Shown here one piece after another: positions 1 through 5,293 of a stretch of 6,965 nucleotides of DNA. Each line of letters opens with the position of its first letter. Position 1 is the first letter of the stretch. The position numbers and the translations under genes are program-made. The DNA comes from an uncultured Collinsella sp. (GTDB lineage: Bacteria > Actinomycetota > Coriobacteriia > Coriobacteriales > Coriobacteriaceae). A model generated the notes under the pieces. That model had not been told where the DNA came from. It saw only the letters and a program-made list of their open reading frames with translations, and did not search any database. The stretch lies in NCBI GenBank assembly GCA_900551815.1, contig URXE01000081.1, forward strand, positions 1-6,965, given 5' to 3'.

Positions 1-19
1 GATGGAATCAGCTAGGTCG

Positions 20-56
20 CGGGGCGTCGCCTGTGTTTGGCGGCGTCCCGTTTTTT
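20..56 (+). terminator. Intrinsic terminator (or attenuator) upstream of the glycosyltransferase
   Basis: The arms 20-31 and 39-50 pair over 12 bp, including two G-T wobbles, around the 7-base loop TGTGTTT. Six T follow at 51-56. This is a standard intrinsic terminator. Just before it, reading from base 1, the frame D-G-I-S ends in TAG at 13-15, so it may end a gene lying off the left edge; four codons are too few to identify that gene. Only 20 bases separate the T-run from the next start codon, leaving no room for a normal promoter after it. It may therefore act as a leaky terminator or attenuator for the operon that follows. Confidence 0.75.
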
Positions 57-76
57 GTGTTGCAGGGAGGGAAGGC

Positions 77-1264
77 ATGAACGCCACGGTTGTGATTCCA
101 ACATATTGGGCGGGCGATGATGCCCGTGCAAACGCTCCCGGCGTCTATGACCACTCGACGAAGCTCAACGCCACCAATCCCGAGCTCGACCGCTGCCTGG
201 CCTCGCTCGAGCAGGTGCGCGACATTCCGAGGATTATCCTTTTGGTGGTCTGTCCCATCTCGGCCACGGCTGATGTGTCGAAGCGTGTCCACGAAATCGT
301 CGACGCGCACCCTACGCTCAAGGTCACCGTGGTTACCAACACCCAGGCATCGCGTATCGCCGACCGTGTGGCGCAGATTGCTCCCAAGGGCTCGGGCGAG
401 TGCGTGAGCCTGCGCGGATACGGCGCCATTCGCAATATGGGGCTTGCCTGCGCTGCGGTGCTCGGCCATGATGCCGTTGTCTTTTTGGATGACGACGAGA
501 CCGTTATCGATGCCGACTTTATGAAGCGCGCGACCTATGCGTTGGGCCAGCAGACGCGTCAGGGCCTGCCGATTTTGGTTAAGAGCGGTTACTTTTACGA
601 TCGCGACGGATCGCCGTTGGCGCCCACGGACAAGGTGGGCATCTGCCATCGTTGGTGGACCAAGCGCATCGAGTTTAATCGTTGGATGAAAAAGGCGCTC
701 TCGGGCACTCGCATCTCGCGTTCAAACTACGCATGCGGCGGCCTTATGGCACTTCATGCCCGCGCCTTTACCCGTGTGGCGTTTGACCCGTTTATCACCC
801 GAGGCGAGGACCTGGATTACCTCTTTAACATGCGCATGTTTGGCTACGACGTGTGGTTTGACAACGAGTGGACCGTCCGTCACCTGCCGCCCGAGTCCGA
901 GAAGCGCTCCCCGCGCTTTATGCAGGATGTGTACCGTTGGTACTACGAGCGGGCCAAGCTGACATTTGCCGCGCACCAGCAGGAGCTCGTTTCCGTCACG
1001 GCCGCGTCGCTCATGCCCTATCCGGGCCCGTGGATTTCGCGCGAGCTCGACGAGCGCGTGCGCAAGACCGCCATGGTCCGCAGCATGTTTACCCGCGAGC
1101 ACGAGGGGTATCTACGCATTTGGCGCCACGGTATTGACGAGGCCAAGACCTACGCGCGCCAAAACGCCGCAAGTTACCTGCGTTTCCAGAGCTTTTGGCC
1201 CAAGATCATGGACGGGCTCTGGCGCGACGCACAACTGACCAGCATCCTGGAGGGGACTGAATGA
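77..1264 (+). CDS. Glycosyltransferase, GT-A fold, family-2-like
   Basis: A cytoplasmic protein of 395 residues expected to transfer a sugar from a nucleotide-sugar donor; donor and acceptor cannot be told from the sequence. It opens with the GT-A style strand MNATVVIPTYW. A metal/donor-binding acidic cluster follows a hydrophobic strand (VVFLDDDE, acidic residues 138-141), and R-GED-LDY at 242-248 fits the ED motif that supplies the catalytic base in GT2 enzymes. There is no signal peptide and no clear membrane segment; the C-terminal third is rich in aromatic and basic residues. The ATG at 77 was chosen because a purine-rich SD (AGGGAGGGAAGG, 64-75) precedes it and the GT-A strand begins right there; an in-frame ATG at 2 would add 25 residues unlike the family. 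Its stop overlaps the next gene's start (ATGA), so the two are probably translationally coupled. A role in cell-surface or exported glycan synthesis is inference. Confidence 0.85.
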   Translation: MNATVVIPTYWAGDDARANAPGVYDHSTKLNATNPELDRCLASLEQVRDIPRIILLVVCPISATADVSKRVHEIVDAHPTLKVTVVTNTQASRIADRVAQIAPKGSGECVSLRGYGAIRNMGLACAAVLGHDAVVFLDDDETVIDADFMKRATYALGQQTRQGLPILVKSGYFYDRDGSPLAPTDKVGICHRWWTKRIEFNRWMKKALSGTRISRSNYACGGLMALHARAFTRVAFDPFITRGEDLDYLFNMRMFGYDVWFDNEWTVRHLPPESEKRSPRFMQDVYRWYYERAKLTFAAHQQELVSVTAASLMPYPGPWISRELDERVRKTAMVRSMFTREHEGYLRIWRHGIDEAKTYARQNAASYLRFQSFWPKIMDGLWRDAQLTSILEGTE

Positions 1265-2604
1265 TCGACCGCCGCGCCCAGCGCGATAACTCAATATCAA
1301 TCTTTCGCGTGATCGCCGTTGTCTGCGCCATCTGCGTGCTGTTGTACTTTATTTTTGCCCTGGCGACTGGGATTGAGCCAATCGCGACCGTGGTCGCCTG
1401 CGCGCTGCTGTGCATCTTTCTGTGCATTTTTATCTATTTGACGCTCAATCCCGATTCGGTGCGTTCGCAGTACACCGAAGAGACGCTCTCGGTGGCCTCT
1501 GCCATGCTCGAGGACATCAAAGGCGGCCTGACGCAGGAGTCGGCGCGTCTGGTGTGCCAGCGCATTTTGCCCGAGACGCGTGCCATGACGGTTGCCATCA
1601 CCGACGAGGGCAACGTGCTGGCCTGCGCGGGCGAGTTTGAGGAAAAGCTGCTGCCCGATTCGCCCATCCACACACTTGCCACGCGCTACGTCATCGAGCA
1701 CGGTATCGTCCAGTCGTTCAACCGCGTGGTGGACGTGGTGGGTTCGGATGGCTCGCACAACCATGTTCCCGCCGGTATCATCGCTCCTATCAAGGTGGGC
1801 GACCGCACCGTCGGCACGCTCAAGTTCTACTACAAGACCCCGCGTGCCGTCGACCGCACTCAGTATGCGCTCGCCTCGGGTTTTGCCGAGATCCTGTCCA
1901 CGCAGCTCGCCATCCACGAGCTCGAGGTGCAAAAGGAGCTCACGGCCCGTGCCGAGGTGCGCGCCCTGCAGGCGCAGATCAACCCGCATTTCCTGTTCAA
2001 CACGCTCAACACCATCGCGTCGTTTACGCGTACCGACCCGCTGCGCGCCCGCGAGCTGCTGCGCGAGTTCTCCTCGTTCTATCGCGCCACGCTCGACAAT
2101 TCGGGCTCGCTCATTCCCGTGTCGCGCGAGGTCGCACAGACCAAGCGCTACCTGACGTTTGAGAAGGCGCGCTTTGGCGAGGATCGCGTGCTGGCGACCT
2201 TCGACGTGTCCGAGGACATCGAGGACACGCTGGTGCCGGCATTTGTAATTCAGCCGATCGTCGAGAATGCCGTGCGCCACGGTATGGGTGATGGCGATGC
2301 GCTGAGGATCGACGTGTCGGTCCACAGGGATGGCGAAGATGCGATTTTGATTGCGGTCGCCGATAACGGCGTGGGCATGGACGAAGGCACCGCTGCCAGA
2401 CTGTTTGACGAGCGCTCCGCCCGTCCCGACGCCAACTCCCCGCAGGGCGGCGGCGCCGGTGTGGCCATGCACAATATTTCGGAGCGGATCCATCGCTTTT
2501 ATGGACCGCACTCCTATACGCGCGTCGAATCGGCCCCGGGCAAGGGCACTAAAGTGCTCCTGCATCTCGATTTGTCGGAGAGCATCTTCGACATTCAAGA
2601 GTAG
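1261..2604 (+). CDS. LytS/YehU-type sensor histidine kinase
   Basis: Membrane sensor kinase of 447 residues, partner of the LytTR regulator downstream. Two hydrophobic helices (about 15-36 and 41-62) form a hairpin with a loop of only a few residues. A GAF-like domain follows (about 75-218), resembling the one in LytS/BtsS, and then a short linker. The His_kinase domain of the LytS class has QAQINPHFLFNTLN with the phospho-acceptor His at 243. The ATPase domain has the N box (PIVENAVRH, Asn336), G1 (DNGVGM, 368-373) and a glycine-rich G2 (GGGAG, 396-400). Canonical LytS, BtsS and YpdA have a larger multi-helix 5TM-LYT sensor at the N terminus; here only two helices remain, so the ligand may be cytoplasmic and read by the GAF-like domain. 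The start at 1261 overlaps the upstream stop and has an SD GGAGGGG at 1249-1255. The stimulus is unknown; pyruvate is sensed by some relatives, but no LrgAB- or BtsT-like gene lies here. Confidence 0.92.
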   Translation: MIDRRAQRDNSISIFRVIAVVCAICVLLYFIFALATGIEPIATVVACALLCIFLCIFIYLTLNPDSVRSQYTEETLSVASAMLEDIKGGLTQESARLVCQRILPETRAMTVAITDEGNVLACAGEFEEKLLPDSPIHTLATRYVIEHGIVQSFNRVVDVVGSDGSHNHVPAGIIAPIKVGDRTVGTLKFYYKTPRAVDRTQYALASGFAEILSTQLAIHELEVQKELTARAEVRALQAQINPHFLFNTLNTIASFTRTDPLRARELLREFSSFYRATLDNSGSLIPVSREVAQTKRYLTFEKARFGEDRVLATFDVSEDIEDTLVPAFVIQPIVENAVRHGMGDGDALRIDVSVHRDGEDAILIAVADNGVGMDEGTAARLFDERSARPDANSPQGGGAGVAMHNISERIHRFYGPHSYTRVESAPGKGTKVLLHLDLSESIFDIQE

Positions 2605-2676
2605 AATAATTGGTTACGGGTTTAACGCCAGTTGGCGGATGCCCGACGTAGTTAGTTGACGAAAGGTTTTATCCCT

Positions 2677-3393
2677 ATGCTGCGTGCGATGATTGTGGAT
2701 GATGAGGCCCCGGCCCGATCGGAACTTCGCTTCTTGCTCGAGCAGACGGGCAAGATCGGCACGATCACAGAAGCGTCGAGCGTTCGATCCGCCATCGAGA
2801 TGCTTATGGAGAGCCGCGTCGATGTCGTGTTCCTCGATATTTCGATGCCTGGCGCTTCGGGTCTGCAGCTTGCCGAGGCGCTGCATAAGCTCAAGAATCC
2901 GCCGGCGATCGTATTTGTAACTGCGTATAGCGATCATGCGGTCGAGGCGTTTGATGTGGATGCCGTCGACTATCTGATGAAGCCGGTCGAGGAAGCTCGC
3001 CTGGATCGAGCGATCGATAAGGTTATGCAACGCGCCAAACCTGTCACGGACAGCAAGGTGACCATCGAGCGCATCCCGGTGGAAAAGGGCGGCCGCAAGG
3101 TTCTCATTCCCGTGGACGATATTCGCTTTATCATGGCCAAGGATGATTACTCCTGTATCTATACGGTCGACGACCGCTTTTTGTCCACCACCTCGCTGGC
3201 ACAGTTCGAGGCCAAGCTCTGCGACTTTGGCTTCTTCCGCGTTCACCGCCGCTATATCGTCAACCTGGCGTGTGTCACCGACGTCGAGACGGTTCCCTCG
3301 GGCGCTATCCAGCTGGGCATTACGGGCGTCGACGAACGCGTACCGGTTTCGCGCCGTCGCGTCGTACCGCTTAAAAAGGCCCTGAGCCTCTAG
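2677..3393 (+). CDS. LytTR-family response regulator
   Basis: DNA-binding response regulator of 238 residues, cognate to the kinase just upstream. The receiver domain (about 1-120) has the acidic pair Asp8/Asp9, the phospho-acceptor Asp54 in VVFLDISMPG, Thr82 (FVTAY) and Lys102 (LMKP). A LytTR domain (about 132-238) follows, recognisable from VDDIRFIMAKDDYSCIYT and the conserved FRVHRRYIVNL. LytTR proteins bind direct repeats in promoters as dimers. I chose the ATG at 2677, with GAAAGG at 2661-2666 as SD. An in-frame TTG at 2656 would add seven residues (MTKGFIP) before the first receiver strand and would place this SD inside the gene. The 72-base gap after the kinase holds an imperfect 12-base inverted repeat (2626-2637) but no convincing promoter, so co-transcription is likely. 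A strong terminator follows directly. Targets cannot be inferred from this window. Confidence 0.94.
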   Translation: MLRAMIVDDEAPARSELRFLLEQTGKIGTITEASSVRSAIEMLMESRVDVVFLDISMPGASGLQLAEALHKLKNPPAIVFVTAYSDHAVEAFDVDAVDYLMKPVEEARLDRAIDKVMQRAKPVTDSKVTIERIPVEKGGRKVLIPVDDIRFIMAKDDYSCIYTVDDRFLSTTSLAQFEAKLCDFGFFRVHRRYIVNLACVTDVETVPSGAIQLGITGVDERVPVSRRRVVPLKKALSL

Positions 3394-3400
3394 TACACTG

Positions 3401-3450
3401 GCCCCGCAGCCCTGTAGACCAAAATTGTCTGCGGAGCCGTGGGGCTTTTT
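3401..3450 (+). terminator. Long-stem intrinsic terminator after the response regulator
   Basis: Bases 3401-3419 pair with 3427-3445 as a 19-position stem with two mismatches and a few G-T wobbles, loop CAAAATT, followed by TTTTT at 3446-3450. It begins eight bases after the stop codon and ends the glycosyltransferase-kinase-regulator operon. The next gene starts only 37 bases after the T-run. Confidence 0.9.
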
Positions 3451-3487
3451 GCATGAATGCACCAAATCGTTTTGCGGAAGGGATCCC

Positions 3488-3955
3488 ATGAACAGTGCAA
3501 GCGCCAAGCGTATCGACATTATCTCGGACACCCACGGCTATCTTTCGCCTGCGCTCCTGGACGAGCTTAAGGGTGCGGATCTGATTATCCATGCCGGCGA
3601 CCTTACGTCGGAGATGGACTACGAACACCTGCGCACCATCGCCCCCGTGCGAGCGGTGCTGGGCAATAACGACTACTACCGCGACTACGGCCCCGACGTG
3701 GACCGCTTGGCACTCTTTACCTACGAGGGACTCAAGTTCGCCGTAGCCCACTACCGCGAAGACCTCCCGGTGGGATCCGTGGACGTAGCCATCAACGGTC
3801 ACACCCACGTAACTAAAGAAGCCCAAGTGGGCCGCTGCTTGGTCCTCAACCCAGGCAGCGCCAGCTACCCCAGAGGCACCCGAGGCCCCACCATGGCCAG
3901 AATGCTCGTAAAAGACGGCAAGATCATAAGCACCAAGTTTATTGACTTGGACTAA
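3488..3955 (+). CDS. YfcE/MJ0936-type metallophosphoesterase
   Basis: Soluble calcineurin-like phosphoesterase of 155 residues, the usual size for the YfcE/MJ0936 family, whose members hydrolyse phosphodiesters with two metal ions (often Mn or Ni). The metal ligands are visible in order: Asp14 and His16 (SDTHG), Asp38 (HAGDL), Asn60 (GNND), His88, and His105/His107 (NGHTH). The middle histidine is followed by Tyr where many relatives have Gly (HG), and the usual GNCD is GNND; both are conservative-looking variants. The physiological substrate is unknown for most of the family. The ATG at 3488 has an SD GGAAGGG five bases before it; earlier in-frame starts would run into the preceding terminator stem. 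It appears to be monocistronic, bounded by terminators on both sides. A weak possible promoter lies in the tail of the upstream gene (TTAAAA 3371-3376, 17 bases, TACACT 3394-3399). The last third uses AGA, CGA and ATA codons more than the neighbouring genes do. Confidence 0.92.
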   Translation: MNSASAKRIDIISDTHGYLSPALLDELKGADLIIHAGDLTSEMDYEHLRTIAPVRAVLGNNDYYRDYGPDVDRLALFTYEGLKFAVAHYREDLPVGSVDVAINGHTHVTKEAQVGRCLVLNPGSASYPRGTRGPTMARMLVKDGKIISTKFIDLD

Positions 3956-3962
3956 CCGCAAC

Positions 3963-3999
3963 AAAAACGGGGGATGTAAAACTGCATCTCCCGTTTTTT
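3963..3999 (+). terminator. Intrinsic terminator after the phosphoesterase, possibly bidirectional
   Basis: ACGGGGGATG (3967-3976) pairs with CATCTCCCGT (3985-3994) with one G-T wobble and an 8-base loop, then T-run 3994-3999. A matching A-run at 3963-3967 extends the stem and would supply the T-run on the other strand, so it could also stop leftward transcription. It begins a few bases after the stop codon. Confidence 0.92.
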
Positions 4000-4056
4000 A
4001 TGAGCCAAAGGCCGAGTTTCAACAAGAATAATCAGACCAACCCCGCCGAGGAGTAC

Positions 4057-4087
4057 GCGGGCTAGCCGCGCAGCGGCGCACGCCCGC
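4057..4087. repeat. Nested GC-rich hairpin in the intergenic region
   Basis: GCGGGC (4057-4062) pairs with GCCCGC (4082-4087), and inside it GCCGC (4065-4069) pairs with GCGGC (4073-4077) around the loop GCA. Flanking bases TTCAAC (4018-4023) and GTTGAA (4095-4100) are also complementary, so bases 4018-4100 could fold as one structured unit. No T-run follows, so it is not an intrinsic terminator. It could be part of a small RNA or of the larger repeat next to it; no known RNA family is recognised. Confidence 0.45.
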
Positions 4088-4113
4088 AAAACTGGTTGAA
4101 CAATGTGACGGCA

Positions 4114-4256
4114 GGGAGGGTCTCCGGGGCCGAGGGCGGGGGTTAAGTTTGTCGCGAGTTCCGCACGCAAAGGAAAGCACTTAATGTGCTTTCCGTCTTG
4201 CGCAGGACTGTAGAGCAGCAAACTTAACCCCCGCCCTCGGCCCCGGAGACCCTCCC
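4114..4256. repeat. Perfect 38-bp inverted repeat with 67-base structured centre
   Basis: The arms 4114-4151 and 4219-4256 are exact reverse complements over 38 bp. The left arm starts GGGAGGGTCTCCGGGG and ends TTAAGTTTG. The 67-base centre holds a second perfect 9-bp hairpin, GGAAAGCAC (4172-4180) with GTGCTTTCC (4186-4194), flanked by CGCAA/TTGCG (4166-4170/4198-4202) and a bulged AGTTCC/GGACT pairing, so the whole 143 bases can fold into one rod. The edge continues into a second small palindrome, CCCTCC-C-GGAGGG (4250-4262). It is non-coding in any convincing frame, lies after a complete terminator and about 30 bases upstream of the tRNA promoter, and has no T-run directly after it. It could be a non-autonomous palindromic repeat (MITE/REP-like), a structured RNA, or a DNA-level element. 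No target-site duplication is obvious. Confidence 0.93.
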
Positions 4257-4265
4257 GGAGGGACC

Positions 4266-4318
4266 GAAAAAATTTTTCAAAAAAGTTGTTGCGCGGCGGA
4301 CAGACTTCTGTGTATACT
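4266..4318 (+). promoter_or_regulatory. Probable tRNA-Asp promoter with A/T-tract UP element
   Basis: The -10 TATACT (4313-4318) is preceded by TG. A weak -35 TTGCGC (4289-4294) sits 18 bases away; TTGTTG at 4286-4291 is an alternative but at 21 bases. Directly upstream lie A and T tracts (GAAAAAATTTTTC, then AAAAAA, 4266-4284), in the position of an UP element typical of strong stable-RNA promoters. Transcription would start near 4325, giving a 5' leader of about 40 bases before the tRNA. Confidence 0.7.
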
Positions 4319-4364
4319 AATCCCCGCAGCGCACGCGAGCGGAAACAAACGCGAACGACTGCCT

Positions 4365-4442
<78 letters not shown>

Positions 4443-4450
4443 ACGCAATT

Positions 4451-4478
4451 AAAGCCACGTCTTCGGACGTGGCTTTTT
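4451..4478 (+). terminator. Intrinsic terminator of tRNA-Asp
   Basis: AGCCACGTC (4453-4461) pairs perfectly with GACGTGGCT (4466-4474) around the stable tetraloop TTCG, followed by a T-run (4474-4478). Additional outer pairing between AACGCAA (4442-4448) and TTGCGTT (4477-4483) is possible. It lies nine bases after the tRNA CCA. Confidence 0.95.
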
Positions 4479-4580
4479 GCGTTTAATAGGCCATGGATCT
4501 CATATGCCTCTTTATTCAAATCGCCACATTTGCAACGAGTGAGCCAGCGCCGCCTAATACATGTGCTCAAACAGGGGGTT

Positions 4581-4592
4581 TGTTGCGCAACA
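4581..4592. repeat. Perfect 12-bp palindrome, possible operator
   Basis: TGTTGCGCAACA is an exact two-fold palindrome. It starts inside a small hairpin-capable stretch, CAAAC-AGGGG-GTTTG (4568-4582), and lies between the two copies of CAGGGGGTT. The size and symmetry fit a dimeric DNA-binding protein. Which protein binds is unknown, and the site lies about 100 bases upstream of the -10 that best fits the Rrf2 gene. Confidence 0.4.
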
Positions 4593-4686
4593 TCTGTTCA
4601 ATGAAGCAGGGGGTTCGGTTATGCTAAATTGCACTGTAGGCCGTACCTGATTCATCCAGTCTTCAAGTGCGGCATTCAGTGGACAC

Positions 4687-4702
4687 CCAATTTATAATTT
4701 GG
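4687..4702 (+). promoter_or_regulatory. Consensus -10 inside a near-palindrome: probable Rrf2-gene promoter and operator
   Basis: TATAAT at 4693-4698 is a consensus -10, but no good -35 is found 15-18 bases upstream. It sits inside a 16-base near-palindrome, CCAATTTATAATTTGG, symmetrical at all but one pair. The CC...GG half-sites 12 bases apart resemble the general layout of IscR type-2 sites, where the gap is about 13. Binding there by the Rrf2 protein encoded 85 bases downstream would cover the -10 and repress it; autoregulation is common in this family. The sequence shows the symmetry; the function is inferred. Confidence 0.5.
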
Positions 4703-4734
4703 TTGCCCAGGCGGTCATTTGGCGTCTCGACACA

Positions 4735-4761
4735 AGCTCGGCTCCGGAGCTCGTTCGAGCT
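4735..4761 (+). promoter_or_regulatory. Overlapping hairpins in the Rrf2-gene leader
   Basis: AGCTCG occurs at 4735-4740 and 4748-4753, and its complement CGAGCT at 4756-4761, so two mutually exclusive 6-bp stems can form. GCTCCGGAGC (4741-4750) is also a perfect palindrome. The structures end about 14 bases before the SD (4775-4782) and could influence initiation. This is only a possibility, since GC-rich DNA makes such short stems often. Confidence 0.25.
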
Positions 4762-4786
4762 GTTCGTATTCCTTGAAAGGGGAAAC

Positions 4787-5272
4787 ATGGACATATCGAG
4801 GAAGACTGATTATGCCCTTCGCATGCTTGCGATGCTTGCCGAGGAGCCGGAGCGGTTGCTTTCTGTTCGCACTGCTGCCGAAGAGGTCAATGTTCCGTAT
4901 TCGTTTGCCCGTTCGATCCAGCACGGTTTGGTTCAGGCCGGCATTGTGGAGAGCCTGCGCGGTGTTCATGGCGGCATGCGCCTTAAGGTGAGCCCCGACG
5001 ATGTCACGATTCGTCAGGTTGTAGAGGCCGTTCAGGGTCCCATGGTTATGAACGACTGCACCGCGCCCGATGGCGACTGTGCGCGCATGGGCACGTGCTG
5101 CTATCATCCCCTGTGGGCCGGAGCCCAGGCGCTGATGCGCGACTATCTCGATTCCGTTTCGCTCGACGATATCGTCTCCCATCGCCAGTTTCCGGCTGTC
5201 GATCCCAAGTTCGCCGACCGCGATGCGTTTCCCGAGTACGCCGCCTGCGCGTATGCTTGCCGGGAGGAATAG
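4787..5272 (+). CDS. Rrf2-family regulator, IscR-like with Fe-S ligands
   Basis: Cytoplasmic winged-helix transcription factor of 161 residues, normal for Rrf2/IscR. The N-terminal DNA-binding domain has the family's opening (MDISRKTDYALRMLAMLA), the recognition region around VPYSFARSIQHGL and the wing motif RGVHGG (58-63). A dimerisation helix (about 70-85) precedes the cysteine cluster. Cys91, Cys98, Cys104 and His107 (C-x6-C-x5-C-x2-H) match the [2Fe-2S] ligands of E. coli IscR (Cys92, Cys98, Cys104, His107) closely; an extra Cys105 is present. A redox- or Fe-S-status sensing regulator is therefore likely. The ATG at 4787 begins exactly where Rrf2 proteins begin and has the SD GAAAGGGG; an in-frame extension of 40 residues upstream is not family-like. 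The glycosylase starts 21 bases after its stop, so the two form an operon. No isc/suf gene is next to it, so it may control the oxidative-stress genes here rather than Fe-S assembly. Confidence 0.93.
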   Translation: MDISRKTDYALRMLAMLAEEPERLLSVRTAAEEVNVPYSFARSIQHGLVQAGIVESLRGVHGGMRLKVSPDDVTIRQVVEAVQGPMVMNDCTAPDGDCARMGTCCYHPLWAGAQALMRDYLDSVSLDDIVSHRQFPAVDPKFADRDAFPEYAACAYACREE

Positions 5273-5293
5273 CGCCGCATAAGGAGCATTGCC

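Larger units (their letters stand above)
4479..4786 (+). other. Long intergenic leader region upstream of the Rrf2 gene
   Basis: About 300 bases without a supportable gene, lower in GC than the surroundings. They hold a perfect 12-bp palindrome TGTTGCGCAACA (4581-4592), a 9-base direct repeat CAGGGGGTT (4572-4580 and 4607-4615, 35 bases apart), a weak possible promoter (TTCAAT 4597-4602, 17 bases, TATGCT 4620-4625), a better -10 at 4693-4698, and short hairpins next to the RBS. A 44-codon frame at 4493-4627 has no proper SD and was not accepted. The region is probably regulatory DNA for the operon that follows, but it could include a small RNA. Confidence 0.5.

Noticed and set aside
2..76. 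In-frame N-terminal extension of the glycosyltransferase from the ATG at 2
   Set aside because: It would translate through a terminator hairpin and T-run, and the ATG at 77 has a strong SD and begins the conserved domain.
1297..2598. 433-codon open frame on the minus strand, opposite the sensor kinase
   Set aside because: The + strand frame contains every kinase motif. The antisense frame is open because of GC-rich codon structure and its protein shows no recognisable domain.
2626..2637. CGCCA-GT-TGGCG inverted repeat between kinase and regulator genes
   Set aside because: Only 5-bp arms. It does not resemble the direct-repeat sites of LytTR proteins and has no T-run, so no operator or terminator is claimed.
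4114..4256. Insertion sequence or transposon end
   Set aside because: There is no transposase frame between the arms, the centre is only 67 bases and no clear target-site duplication flanks it. A non-autonomous repeat remains possible, but an IS is not supported.
4572..4615. CRISPR-like repeat pair
   Set aside because: Only two 9-base copies with no third copy at matching spacing and no cas gene in the window.
4493..4627. 44-codon + strand frame starting just after the tRNA terminator
   Set aside because: TAGG lies only two bases before the ATG, so there is no usable SD; the residues show no motif, and the codons (ATA, TGC-rich) do not look like the neighbouring genes.
4667..4786. 40-residue N-terminal extension of the Rrf2 protein
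   Set aside because: It would cover the probable -10 and the leader hairpins. Rrf2 proteins begin at the MDISRKTDYAL segment, which has its own SD.
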